From NCBI GenBank assembly GCA_021816625.1, contig JAKAXM010000001.1:1-64000 (forward strand): 64,000 nt of DNA. The letters are read 5' to 3'. How positions within the stretch are numbered: position 1 is the stretch's first letter; each line of letters opens with the position of its first letter. The stretch is from Pseudomonadota bacterium. GTDB taxonomy: Bacteria > Pseudomonadota > Gammaproteobacteria > Acidiferrobacterales > Acidiferrobacteraceae. A model generated the notes under the pieces. It saw nothing but the letters and a program-made list of their open reading frames with translations. It was not told where the DNA came from and did not search any database. Position numbers and translations under genes: made by a program. Of the stretch, positions 1 to 8,053 are shown piece by piece.

Positions 1-17
1 GCCGGGCGCACCAACAA

Positions 18-39
18 AAAGGGCCCCCGAAGGGGCCCT
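18..39 (-). terminator. Intrinsic terminator of the small heat-shock gene
   Basis: An 8-bp perfect stem, AGGGCCCC at 20-27 and GGGGCCCT at 32-39, with a CGAA loop. Read on the minus strand it is followed by a run of five T. It lies about 40 bases past the stop of the minus-strand sHSP gene, so it is a good rho-independent terminator for that transcript. Confidence 0.8.
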
Positions 40-76
40 CGTGGGGCGGGCGGGGCTAGGCCCCGACCGACGGACC

Positions 77-523
77 TCAAGACACCGTGATCTTCTTTGG
101 CTTGACCTCTTCTGCCTTTGGCAGGATGAGTTCAAGGACACCGTCCTTGTAATTGGCCGCCACCTTCTTCTCGTCGATGTGCGAACCGAGCCGCACGCTG
201 CGGGTCAATTTACCGTAGCAGCGTTCCTCGCGGATCACGCGATCACCGGCCTTTTCCTCATGCTGGCGTTTCACTTCACCGCAGATCGTCAGCACCCCTT
301 CGGCGAGCGTGATGTCGATGTCTTCACGGCTCACCCCGGGCATGTCCATACGGATCACGTATTCATTATCGCGCTCCGTCACATCCATGGCCGGTACTAC
401 TCCGGCCGGCGCACCGTCTGGTTTGCGGCGCAGCGGGCGGAAGAAGCCCTCCAAAAGGTTGTCCAGTTCGTCGTTTACGAGCGTCCAGCCCGTGTTAGTG
501 GGGGTTTGCATCAATCCTGCCAT
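77..523 (-). CDS. Hsp20/alpha-crystallin family small heat-shock protein
   Basis: ATP-independent holdase chaperone of the cytoplasm, 148 residues, the usual length of bacterial class A sHSPs. The alpha-crystallin domain occupies roughly residues 45-140: it begins with the VPAMDVTE stretch, contains the DMPGVSREDI turn, and ends in the conserved A-x-x-x-x-G-V-L-x-L signature (ANYKDGVLEL). The C-terminal tail is short and lysine-rich. The start is the ATG at 523, 8 bases after AGGAGG; a GTG three codons upstream lies inside the ribosome binding site and is rejected. The gene is monocistronic, with a near-consensus sigma-32 promoter at 575-604 and a terminator at 18-39, so heat-shock control by RpoH (encoded at 47.4 kb) is expected. 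Confidence 0.93.
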   Translation of the reverse strand: MAGLMQTPTNTGWTLVNDELDNLLEGFFRPLRRKPDGAPAGVVPAMDVTERDNEYVIRMDMPGVSREDIDITLAEGVLTICGEVKRQHEEKAGDRVIREERCYGKLTRSVRLGSHIDEKKVAANYKDGVLELILPKAEEVKPKKITVS

Positions 524-574
524 AACAATCACCTCCTGAGAATGAGTGGCGGGGCCAGGCCCCGGTACAGGCCC

Positions 575-604
575 TAATGTGGGGGTAAGCGGGGGATTTT
601 CAAG
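575..604 (-). promoter_or_regulatory. Sigma-32 (RpoH) type promoter of the sHSP gene
   Basis: On the minus strand the -35 CTTGAAA (598-604) is separated by 13 bases from CCCCACATTA (575-584), close to the RpoH consensus CTTGAAA-N11-16-CCCCATnTA. It lies about 50 bases upstream of the sHSP start. The match is seen in the sequence; use by RpoH is inferred. Confidence 0.75.
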
Positions 605-1103
605 AGCGGCGGCCGGCCGACATTACCCGCTGGAGCGGCCGCGGCGTTGCCTTGCGGGCGGACCGCTGCGGGGCCCTTTACAGGCCCCCATCGGCGTCTT
701 CCCCGCCTTCGGCACGGGTCGCGCCCCGAGGCCGGTCGCCCATCACGCCCCGGGTCCCAACACCGGCCCGGCACGCCGGCCGCCGGAGACGGCCGGCAGA
801 TCCCACATGGCTCTATTCCGCCTTTTAACCCGCCGATTCAGGCGATTTTTTTTACCTCCCCATCTCACACTTTAATGGCAGTATTTCGTTATATATTTAC
901 GTTGTAATAGACAGGCTTCCGTCACAGTCTCCGAGTTCCGTAAAAATATTTTCTTTTTCACTGACCTATATCAGTGCCTGGCGTCCATAACCATGGTGTT
1001 TTAGCGTGGCGACAGTATGCTCCAAATACGCGCTATCGTATTTTTCTATGCGCTTCATAAACGCGGCTTTTATTATACTTCCGCTCCCGTCGAATTTATG
1101 GTG
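605..1103. other. Intergenic region with a structured GC-rich part and an AT-rich part
   Basis: No convincing gene. The first part is very GC-rich and holds plus-strand dyads (GGGGCC/GGCCCC around 673-691; GCCGGCC at 775-781 with GGCCGGC at 791-797). A short stem CGCC-GATTCA-GGCG (831-844) is then followed almost at once by eight T (846-853), which resembles a plus-strand intrinsic terminator although no plus-strand gene precedes it. The stretch from about 840 to 1100 is strongly AT-rich and contains the dyad CACTGA-N6-TCAGTG (959-976). A small non-coding RNA ending at 853 is possible but unproven. Confidence 0.35.
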
Positions 1104-1172
1104 TTGCCGTATTTCGTCTACGGTCCTATAGTCCCCAAAGGCCGCGGGTATTGGGGCACCCCCATCATGCAA
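966..1172 (-). CDS. Possible small hypothetical protein
   Basis: A 68-codon reading frame starting with TTG, in the AT-rich segment between the sHSP gene and the CBS gene. Its composition is protein-like (an FDGSGSIIKAAFMKRIEKYD stretch predicts helix) and unlike the arginine/proline-rich nonsense of most shadow frames here. Against it: no clear ribosome binding site, and it overlaps a candidate plus-strand promoter at 1104-1132. I recognise no family. It could be a real small protein, a decayed gene fragment or chance. Confidence 0.22.
   Translation of the reverse strand: MHDGGAPIPAAFGDYRTVDEIRQHHKFDGSGSIIKAAFMKRIEKYDSAYLEHTVATLKHHGYGRQALI
1104..1132 (+). promoter_or_regulatory. Candidate sigma-70 promoter for the CBS-ATPase pair
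   Basis: TTGCCG (1104-1109), a 17-base spacer, and TATAGT (1127-1132), followed about 130 bases later by the CBS-domain gene. Plausible housekeeping promoter giving a long leader. Confidence 0.4.
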
Positions 1173-1265
1173 ATAGGCCTAGTCCTGCGCTGCGCCGCGC
1201 CGCCTGCGGGCCCTTGGGGGCCATCCCCGCGCGCGCCGGACCGCCCACCCACCTGGAGATACGCC

Positions 1266-1757
1266 ATGATCGTCAAAGATGTCATGACTACTCGAATAAA
1301 AACCGTAAGCCCAGACAGCGCCCTGCGTGACGCCGCCACCTTGCTCGGGTTCTACCATATCAGCGGGTTGCCCGTGATAACCGAGGATGGAACCCTGGTA
1401 GGCCTGATATCCGAGAAAGACATACTGCGCGCCTTCTACCCAAAGATCGATAACGCCATCGAGCTCGCGGCGGCGGTGGAGTTCGGAGACCTCGACGTCG
1501 AGTTTCGGGATGCCATGGATTCGCCGGTCCGCAACTGGATGACGACCCATGTGTTCACCGTTGGGCCCAACGAACCAATATTGCGCGCGGCCGCCATCAT
1601 GATTGCCCACAAGGTCCGGCGCGTCCCGGTCACGACCGGAAAGATACTCGTGGGCCTGCTCAGCATAGGCGATGTCCATAAAGCGGTTTTAAAGGAGACA
1701 TTCGATCGCAAGCTTGGGCAAAGCGGCGCCATTTCTCACCTAAAGCCTAGATCCTAA
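1266..1757 (+). CDS. CBS-domain pair protein
   Basis: A 163-residue protein made almost only of two CBS domains (about residues 1-60 and 85-145), which usually bind adenosyl ligands and act as an energy or nucleotide sensor. Both repeats carry the DVMTT/NWMTT start and the VGL(I/L)S turn. The start is the ATG at 1266, with GGAG eight bases upstream; the frame is open further 5' but without start signals. It lies 51 bases upstream of the proton-ATPase gene on the same strand, so the two are probably co-transcribed. A role in tuning the ATPase is inference; stand-alone CBS pairs are also common without any functional partner. Confidence 0.88.
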   Translation: MIVKDVMTTRIKTVSPDSALRDAATLLGFYHISGLPVITEDGTLVGLISEKDILRAFYPKIDNAIELAAAVEFGDLDVEFRDAMDSPVRNWMTTHVFTVGPNEPILRAAAIMIAHKVRRVPVTTGKILVGLLSIGDVHKAVLKETFDRKLGQSGAISHLKPRS

Positions 1758-1808
1758 TGGGCCTTGCGCCACAAGCCGATGAACCGAACGAGTCTTAAGG
1801 AGGGTGTA

Positions 1809-4169
1809 ATGGGTCAAGCCGTCAATGAAACAAGCGTTCCGGAAAGCCAAAAGCCGGCCGGGTTGAGCAGCACGGAAGTCGCACAGCGCTTAGCGCAGTA
1901 TGGTCCCAATGTTATTGCCGAGGATCGACCCAATCCCTTGAAGCTCTTTCTGAAAAAGCTCTGGGGACCGGTACCCTGGATGCTGGAAGCGACCTTGGTG
2001 CTCGAGCTTATCATGGGGAACCGGATCGAGGGTCTTATCATCGGGTTCTTGCTCGTATTCAACGCCATTCTTGGGTTCATGCACCAGCAAAAGGCCCAGA
2101 ATGCGCTGAACATGCTGCGTACTCGCCTGCAGATCATGGCACGCGTGCGGCGCGATGGCGTTTGGAAGCAGGTGGCGTCGGCAGAGCTGGTTCCCGGCGA
2201 CTACGTGCATCTGCGCGTGGGAGATTTTGCGCCGGCCGACCTGACTTTAAACGAAGGGCAGGTTCTGGTGGACCAATCGGCCCTGACTGGGGAGTCCGTG
2301 CCGGTCGAGCGCGAGCCGGGAGAGAGCGTTTACTCGGGGTCGGTATTGCGGCGAGGTGAGGCGAGCGGGACCATAACGGCAACCGGCAGTAGGAGCTTCT
2401 TTGGTAAGACCGCCGAGCTCATGAGAGGGGCGGGGAGCCGGGGGCATGCCGAGGAGCTCGTGATGTCGATCGTGCGCTATCTGCTGCTCATGGACGGCGT
2501 ATTGGTCGTAGCGATCTTGGTGTATGCCGGGATGACGGGCCTGCCCCTCATGAAGGTCATGCCCTTTGCGCTCATCCTGTTGGTCGCATCGGTGCCGGTG
2601 GCCTTGACCGCAACCTTTACACTGACAAGCGCGGTTGCTTCCCTGGATCTGTCGGGGCAAGGGGTGTTATTGACCCGCCTGGCCGCCATCGAAGAATCGG
2701 CGGCGATGGATGAGTTGTGCAGCGACAAGACCGGGACGCTTACTTTGAACGAACTGACCTTATCGGCGCTACAGGCGGCCGATGGTGTGGATGACGACAC
2801 GCTGCTGCTCATGGGGGCACTCGCGAGCGACGAACGGACCCAGGACCCACTCGATAAGGCCATACTGACCCGGCTGGCCGCCCGGAACATCGCGCTCCCC
2901 CCAAAGACGGGCTTTACTCCCTTTGACCCAAGCACCAAGCGGTCGGAGGCGACCTTCCTGCGCGATGGTCAGACCTGGCGCGCCGTCAAGGGCGCCCCGC
3001 ATGTCGTAGCGAAACTTGCCGGGGTGGATGGGGCGTTTTGGGAGGCCGGGATCGCCGATCTGGCGGCGAGCGGCGCCCGCGTCCTAGGGATCGCGGCGGG
3101 GATAGGCGACGCTTTGCGGTTTCAGGGCCTGATCGCGCTGTCCGACCCCCCGCGCCCGGAGGCCCGCGGCATCATTGCCGAACTGCGTAAACTCGGGGTA
3201 CGGGTGCGCATGGTAACGGGCGACAGCGTCGCCACGGCCCGCGTAGTGGCAGCGGAACTCGGCATGGAGGGGGCGCTCGTGGGGGGGCGCGACGAGATTG
3301 CGAGCGGCACGATCTGCGACATCTACGCCGGGGTCTACCCGGAGGACAAGTATCGGCTCGTCCAGACCTTCCAGCAGGCCGGACACACGGTCGGGATGAC
3401 CGGCGACGGCGTCAACGACGCCCCGGCCCTCAAGCAGGCGGAGGTCGGGATCGCGGTGGCTACGGCCACCGATGTCGCCAAGGCGGCGGCGAGCATGGTG
3501 CTTACGGATTCCGGTCTCAAGGGGGTAGTGGAGGCCGTAAAGACCGGGCGCCGGGTCTATCAGAGGCTCTTGACTTACACCCTCAACAAGATCGTAAAGA
3601 CCATCCAGGTCGCGGTGTTTTTAAGCGTCGGCCTCATCGTATTTCGGCATTTCGTGGTCACACCGCTCTTGGTCTTGCTGCTGCTCTTTGCAAACGACTT
3701 CGTGACCATGTCGATCGCCAACGACAATGTGCGGGTATCGCCCACACCCGATATCTGGAACGTAAAGGTCTTGATCAAGACATCGGTCGTCATCGCCATT
3801 GCCTGGCTCATCTACATATTCGCGGTCTTCGGGGTCGGTCGGGACGTCATGGGTCTGCCCATCCCCACGCTGCGCACCCTAAGCTTCCTGGGCCTCGTGT
3901 ATTCCGGGCTGTCTAACGTACTGCTGGTACGGGAACGATCCTACCTATGGTCTTCGCGGCCTGGCACATACCTTATGACGGCCATCGGGGGCGATGTCGT
4001 CATGGTATCGCTGCTTGCGCATTACGGGGTGTTTGGCATGGCGCCCGTCGCCTGGTCTTACGTCGCCATCCTGCTGGCCTTCACGGTCGTCTACGTCGCC
4101 CTACTGGATCTCATCAAGGTACCGCTCCTGCGTACGCCCGCCGGGCCGTCGGCCAGCGCGGTTTCCTAG
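1809..4169 (+). CDS. Plasma-membrane type H+-transporting P-type ATPase (P3A family)
   Basis: A 786-residue P-type ATPase that should expel protons from the cytoplasm at the expense of ATP. Visible parts: N-terminal cation-transporter segment (about 15-75), actuator loop with TGES (160-163), phosphorylation motif CSDKTGTLTLNE with the phosphorylated Asp at about 306, and a hinge with TGDGVNDAPALK. About ten membrane spans are expected, with M4 around ILLVASVPVALTATF. The DxxCSDKTGTLTLNE form and the overall length match the fungal/plant-type proton pumps found in some bacteria and archaea, not Ca2+ or heavy-metal pumps; there is no N-terminal metal domain. The start is the ATG at 1809 behind AAGGAGG. 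In an acidophile this pump would help hold cytoplasmic pH, probably with the CBS protein upstream. Confidence 0.9.
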   Translation: MGQAVNETSVPESQKPAGLSSTEVAQRLAQYGPNVIAEDRPNPLKLFLKKLWGPVPWMLEATLVLELIMGNRIEGLIIGFLLVFNAILGFMHQQKAQNALNMLRTRLQIMARVRRDGVWKQVASAELVPGDYVHLRVGDFAPADLTLNEGQVLVDQSALTGESVPVEREPGESVYSGSVLRRGEASGTITATGSRSFFGKTAELMRGAGSRGHAEELVMSIVRYLLLMDGVLVVAILVYAGMTGLPLMKVMPFALILLVASVPVALTATFTLTSAVASLDLSGQGVLLTRLAAIEESAAMDELCSDKTGTLTLNELTLSALQAADGVDDDTLLLMGALASDERTQDPLDKAILTRLAARNIALPPKTGFTPFDPSTKRSEATFLRDGQTWRAVKGAPHVVAKLAGVDGAFWEAGIADLAASGARVLGIAAGIGDALRFQGLIALSDPPRPEARGIIAELRKLGVRVRMVTGDSVATARVVAAELGMEGALVGGRDEIASGTICDIYAGVYPEDKYRLVQTFQQAGHTVGMTGDGVNDAPALKQAEVGIAVATATDVAKAAASMVLTDSGLKGVVEAVKTGRRVYQRLLTYTLNKIVKTIQVAVFLSVGLIVFRHFVVTPLLVLLLLFANDFVTMSIANDNVRVSPTPDIWNVKVLIKTSVVIAIAWLIYIFAVFGVGRDVMGLPIPTLRTLSFLGLVYSGLSNVLLVRERSYLWSSRPGTYLMTAIGGDVVMVSLLAHYGVFGMAPVAWSYVAILLAFTVVYVALLDLIKVPLLRTPAGPSASAVS

Positions 4170-4186
4170 GAGACGATGCGGGATCG

Positions 4187-4214
4187 GTCCGGGCCTGCGC
4201 AGACGGGCCCGGAC
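4187..4214. terminator. Hairpin between the convergent ATPase and hslU genes
   Basis: GTCCGGGCC (4187-4195) pairs with GGCCCGGAC (4206-4214) across a 10-base loop. It sits in the 54-base gap between two convergent stops, where a shared terminator is expected. No T-run follows on either strand, so it may act with Rho or only as a 3' stabilising hairpin. Confidence 0.45.
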
Positions 4215-4223
4215 ACCCTCCGG

Positions 4224-5567
4224 CTAGAGGATGTAACGCGCGAGGTCCTCGTTGCCGGCCAGCGCCGAGAGGTGACTGTCGACATAGGCCGCGTCGATCG
4301 CGACACTCGTGCCACCCTTGTCTGGGGCCTCGTAGGATACCGTCTCCAGGAGGCGTTCCATGAGGGTGTGCAGTCTGCGCGCCCCAATGTTTTCAGTGCG
4401 CTCATTGACCTGAAAGGCAAGCTCTGCCAGACGCCGCACGCCGTCGACCCGAAACTCAAGACCGAGCCCCTCGGTCGCAAGGAGTGCCGCGTACTGCTCG
4501 GTGAGTGACGCATGCGTGTCCTTGAGGATACGCTCGAAGTCGTCGGCCGTAAGGGCATCGAGTTCGACCCGAATCGGCAAACGCCCCTGCAATTCCGGGA
4601 TGAGATCCGAAGGCCGAGCGACATGGAAGGCACCCGAGGCGATAAACAAGATGTGATCGGTGCGGACCATGCCGTACTTGGTGGTGACGGTCGACCCCTC
4701 TATGAGCGGCAAGAGATCCCGTTGCACGCCCTCCCGCGAGACTTGCGGCCCCTGACCTTCGCCGTGGCCCGCAATCTTGTCGATCTCGTCAATAAACACG
4801 ATTCCGTGCTGCTCGACCCGCTCGATGGCCCGCGTCTTCAGCTCGTCTTCATTGACGAGCCGCCCCGCCTCTTCCTCGGTTGCGAGCCGCATAGCCTCCC
4901 GCACCTTGACCTTGCGCAGCTTGGTGGACTTGTTGCCGAGACTCTGGAATATGCCCTGGAGCTGGCTCGTCATCTCTTCCATGCCAGGAGGGGCGAATAT
5001 CTCGACACCCGCCGGCGCGCCCCGCAGTTCAATCTCGATCTCGGTGTCATCGAGCTCACCCATGCGCAGGCGCTGCCGAAAGCGCTGGCGCGCCGCATTG
5101 TCTTCGTGATGGGCGGCCTGGTGGGTCATGGAGTAGGGGCTCTCGCGCACCGGCGGCACAAGGGCATCCAAGACCCGCTCTTCGGCCGCGTCTTCTGCCT
5201 TGGCGCGTACGCGCTCCATCTCCTGCGAGCGCATCATCTTTACGGCAATCTCGACGAGATCCCGCACGATGGAATCCACGTCGCGCCCGACGTAGCCCAC
5301 CTCCGTGAATTTGGTGGCTTCGACCTTAAGGAACGGGGCGCGCGCCAATCGCGCGAGCCGGCGGGCGATCTCCGTCTTCCCGCAGCCCGTCGGCCCGATC
5401 ATGAGAATGTTCTTCGGGGTAATCTCGGCGCGCAGCTCGGCGTCGGCGACCTGGGCACGCCGCCAGCGGTTGCGCAGGGCAATGGCAACCGCGCGCTTGG
5501 CCGCGGCCTGGCCCACGATATGGCGATCCAATTCCTGTACGATTTCCCGCGGCGTCATTTCCGACAT
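4224..5567 (-). CDS. hslU: HslU, ATPase subunit of the HslVU protease
   Basis: AAA+ unfoldase ring that recognises and feeds substrates to the HslV peptidase in the cytoplasm. 447 residues, the family length. Near the N-terminus is the [17 protein letters not shown] segment; Walker A is [12 protein letters not shown], Walker B is FIDEIDKI, and the C-terminus ends in the conserved LARYIL tail that docks into HslV. The start is the ATG at 5567, whose A is shared with the TGA of hslV (TGATG), so translation is coupled. A TTG one codon upstream is also possible. Proteolysis of misfolded proteins places it in the heat-shock group with lon, sHSP and rpoH in this window. Confidence 0.97.
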   Translation of the reverse strand: MSEMTPREIVQELDRHIVGQAAAKRAVAIALRNRWRRAQVADAELRAEITPKNILMIGPTGCGKTEIARRLARLARAPFLKVEATKFTEVGYVGRDVDSIVRDLVEIAVKMMRSQEMERVRAKAEDAAEERVLDALVPPVRESPYSMTHQAAHHEDNAARQRFRQRLRMGELDDTEIEIELRGAPAGVEIFAPPGMEEMTSQLQGIFQSLGNKSTKLRKVKVREAMRLATEEEAGRLVNEDELKTRAIERVEQHGIVFIDEIDKIAGHGEGQGPQVSREGVQRDLLPLIEGSTVTTKYGMVRTDHILFIASGAFHVARPSDLIPELQGRLPIRVELDALTADDFERILKDTHASLTEQYAALLATEGLGLEFRVDGVRRLAELAFQVNERTENIGARRLHTLMERLLETVSYEAPDKGGTSVAIDAAYVDSHLSALAGNEDLARYIL

Positions 5568-6109
5568 CAAGGGCGTCCTAGTTCTTCGATGGTGAGATTG
5601 TGATTGGTGTAGAGGCAGATGTCGCCGGCGATGTGCAGGGCTTTTTCGACGATATCCCGCGCGGAGAGGTCCGTGTGGGCCAGCAGCGCGCGCGAGGCCG
5701 CCTGTGCATAAGGCCCTCCCGAACCGATGGCGATCAGCCCATCTTCAGGCTCGATCACGTCGCCGCTCCCGGTCAGGATCAGCGAGGCGGTCGCGTCGGC
5801 GACGGCAAGCAGGGCCTCGAGACGCCGCAAGAGCCGATCGGTCCGCCAATCTTTGGCAAGCTCGACCGCGGCCCGCGTCAGCTGCCCCTGGTGTTTTTCA
5901 AGCTTGGCCTCGAAACGCTCAAACAGCGTAAAGGCGTCGGCCGTGCCCCCGGCAAAGCCGGCCAAAATACTGTCTTTGTAGAGCCGGCGGACCTTGCGGG
6001 CATTCGCCTTCATCACGATATGCCCCATGGTCACCTGGCCGTCGCCGCCGATGACAACATGGCCCCCGCGGCGCACCGATAAAATGGTCGTACCGTGAAA
6101 TGATTCCAA
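5567..6109 (-). CDS. hslV: HslV, peptidase subunit of the HslVU protease
   Basis: Proteasome-beta-like threonine peptidase, 180 residues. The catalytic Thr is the first of the TTILSVRR motif near the N-terminus; a short MESFHG propeptide precedes it, as in many proteobacterial HslV proteins. The [15 protein letters not shown] segment near residue 125 is a family signature. Start: a TTG at 6109 with GGGAGGGG just upstream; no ATG is available without losing the Thr. It forms a two-gene unit with hslU. A weak sigma-32-like pair (CTTGCCT at 6162-6168, N14, CTCCACAT) lies upstream on the same strand. Confidence 0.96.
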   Translation of the reverse strand: MESFHGTTILSVRRGGHVVIGGDGQVTMGHIVMKANARKVRRLYKDSILAGFAGGTADAFTLFERFEAKLEKHQGQLTRAAVELAKDWRTDRLLRRLEALLAVADATASLILTGSGDVIEPEDGLIAIGSGGPYAQAASRALLAHTDLSARDIVEKALHIAGDICLYTNHNLTIEELGRP

Positions 6110-6174
6110 CGCCCCTCCCGGCCTCTGTCTGTTAGCCCCATGTGGAGGCGCGGGGCGGGAAAGGCAAGGGGGGG

Positions 6175-6363
6175 TCAGCGATAAATGAGGTAATTGTCGG
6201 TAGCGCGTCGGCCTTCATTCTGACGTCGACCGCCGCGATCGGGCTCCCAGCGCACCACCGTCCGGCGGTCGCCGCACGCGCGCCGCATCACGCGCCGCCG
6301 ATCGGGTCCACAATAAGTGCTCGTGCGTACCCGCCCCCGTAGCTGCGTAAAGCCTTCCTTCAT
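6175..6363 (-). CDS. Small arginine-rich protein with DRR repeats
   Basis: A 62-residue very basic protein with repeated D-R-R and R-R units (GPDRRR, CGDRRT, DRGGRR, EGRR). It has a very good start: the ATG at 6363 preceded by GGGGAGGGG. No domain is recognised. Short proteins with this DRR spacing occur in many gammaproteobacteria without a known function; nucleic-acid binding is a guess from charge. It lies between xerC and hslV on the same strand and may belong to that transcript. Confidence 0.6.
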   Translation of the reverse strand: MKEGFTQLRGRVRTSTYCGPDRRRVMRRACGDRRTVVRWEPDRGGRRQNEGRRATDNYLIYR

Positions 6364-6476
6364 GACCCCTCCCCGGTTGCGGCCTACCCCAACGGGGCAC
6401 GCTAGCATACTGCAGCGCTCGCTTCAATGTCCCGCCGAGGCGGCCCTAGGCGGCAGCCACGACGGCCGCAGCCCTG

Positions 6477-7367
6477 TCAGGGACGCTTGCGGCGCGCCCG
6501 CGGGTGGGTCTCGTCGTAGACGCGCGCGAGCTGCTGAAAGTCCAGGTGCGTGTAGATCTGGGTGGTGCTCAAGTGGGCGTGGCCGAGCAACTCCTGGACG
6601 GCACGTAGATCCTGACTCGACTGCAGGATATGGCTGGCAAACGAGTGGCGCAGCATATGGGGATGCAGGGGGACCGCAAGCCCCCGCGCACGCGCAAAGA
6701 CAGTAAGCCGCTTTTGGATGGCGCGCGGGCCTAGGGGCCGGCCACTACGCCCGGTGAAGACCGCACCGAAAGGACCCCCGCCTACGCGCAAGGGTAGCCA
6801 GGCCTTGAGGGCCTGCGCTGCCGCCGCACCCATGGGCACCAGCCGCTCGCGCCGCCCCTTGCCGGTCACCCGCACGAGCCCCTGAGCGAAATCGAGGTCC
6901 GCTAGGCGCAGGCCTGCGAGCTCCGCAAGACGCAGACCGGCCCCGTAGAATAGTTCGATCATGGCGAGATCCCGGGTCTCGAGCGCCGACTGCGGCGGCT
7001 GGGACAAAAGGCCTTGAAGCTCGTCGACCCGGAGGTCGTGGGGCAGTGCGCGGGGCGTGGCCGGGGCCTGGACGCCGCGAAAGGGGTTGGCCGGCAGACC
7101 GGCCTCCCGGTACAGGGTACGCGCCGCGGCCAGCGCCCGGGCTATGGTGCGGCCGCTACGTCCCTGGCGGCTTAGCCCCCCCACAAAGCGCCGCGCGAGC
7201 TCCTGGCTCAACGCCTGCGGTTGCGCGCAGCCTTGGGCGCGCGCAAAGCGCGCAAGCTCGGCCAGATCGCGGGCGTAGGCGGCAAGGGTATGCGCAGAAT
7301 AACGCCGTTCGAAGGCCAGCCGCTTGAGGCAGGCATCTATCGTGAGCGTCCAGGCATCCGCCGTCAC
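6477..7367 (-). CDS. xerC: Tyrosine recombinase XerC
   Basis: Site-specific recombinase that resolves chromosome dimers at dif together with XerD. 296 residues: N-terminal SAM-like core-binding domain (about 5-90) and a catalytic domain with Arg in GAGLRLAEL, the HMLRHSFASH box (H-x-x-R), and LGHAHLSTTQIYTHL holding the second His and the nucleophilic Tyr. The GTG start overlaps the stop of the DUF484 gene by four bases. The lptM-lysA-dapF-DUF484-xerC order is the conserved gammaproteobacterial context, so this is the housekeeping XerC and not a mobile-element integrase. Confidence 0.95.
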   Translation of the reverse strand: MTADAWTLTIDACLKRLAFERRYSAHTLAAYARDLAELARFARAQGCAQPQALSQELARRFVGGLSRQGRSGRTIARALAAARTLYREAGLPANPFRGVQAPATPRALPHDLRVDELQGLLSQPPQSALETRDLAMIELFYGAGLRLAELAGLRLADLDFAQGLVRVTGKGRRERLVPMGAAAAQALKAWLPLRVGGGPFGAVFTGRSGRPLGPRAIQKRLTVFARARGLAVPLHPHMLRHSFASHILQSSQDLRAVQELLGHAHLSTTQIYTHLDFQQLARVYDETHPRARRKRP

Positions 7368-8053
7368 GGCCGATCCAGATGGCGAGCCACCGCACGCATC
7401 AGCAACTCCCCCAGGCGACTCAAATACACCGTGCCGATACCGACCGGGAAATGTCCGGGGTCCTGGCTTCCAAAGACCAGAAGCCCGGACCGTACGGGGT
7501 CCCGTAAAGGGGTAAGGGCGACCGAGGCCACGCGGCCCTCATCGGCTCCCAGTAGTCCACGCACGGTGGCCAAGATGGTCTTGGGGCCACACAGCGGCCG
7601 GTCGCGGGCCAGTGCGAGCCCTTGCCTTAAGCGCGCATCATCGGGGGACACAAACTCGGCCCGGCCGTTCAAAGGCCCTCCGTCGATACCCAGCACGATC
7701 ACCACCGCATCCAACTTCAATTGGTTGCGCCCCAGGTCGTAGATGCTACCAAATACATCGTCAAGCGAGGCCGCGTCGATCAAGGCGACCGCGAGGCGGT
7801 GGAGCTTTTCGGACAGCGCGTCGTTCTCACGAGCGGTAGCGAGAAAATTCTGGCGTTCGCGATCGCGTAGCGCAAGCCGCTCGCGCAAAACGGCCACTTG
7901 TTTCTCGATGAGCGAGGTCGCAAGGCCGCGTCCCCGGTGCGGGATGCGCAGAACCTCGAGCAGGTCGTCGTGACGCTCGAAATAATCCGGGTTCTCGCGC
8001 AGGAGACGCGCCACCCCGGCCTCCCAGGAACGATCCTCAGTCGGTCCCTTCAC
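7364..8053 (-). CDS. DUF484 family protein
   Basis: About 229 residues, the usual DUF484 length. The family has an N-terminal helical segment (LLRENPDYFERHDDLLEVLRIPH) and a GAF-like C-terminal part; its function is unknown, but it is almost always found between dapF and xerC. The start is uncertain: GTG at 8053 has GAGGGG seven bases upstream and overlaps the 3' end of dapF by 17 bases, while ATG at 8071 or 8068 is also possible. A longer frame extends further into dapF without start signals. Confidence 0.88.
   Translation of the reverse strand: MKGPTEDRSWEAGVARLLRENPDYFERHDDLLEVLRIPHRGRGLATSLIEKQVAVLRERLALRDRERQNFLATARENDALSEKLHRLAVALIDAASLDDVFGSIYDLGRNQLKLDAVVIVLGIDGGPLNGRAEFVSPDDARLRQGLALARDRPLCGPKTILATVRGLLGADEGRVASVALTPLRDPVRSGLLVFGSQDPGHFPVGIGTVYLSRLGELLMRAVARHLDRP

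Noticed and set aside
959-976. CACTGA-N6-TCAGTG dyad as a terminator
   Set aside because: Neither strand has a T-run after it; on the minus strand it is followed by A-rich sequence.
4512-5603. Long plus-strand frame opposite hslU
   Set aside because: Mirror frame of a well-conserved gene in high-GC DNA; no start signals and no family.
6477-7367. Tyrosine recombinase as a sign of a mobile element
   Set aside because: It sits in the conserved dapF-DUF484-xerC context and is the housekeeping XerC; no att repeats were seen.
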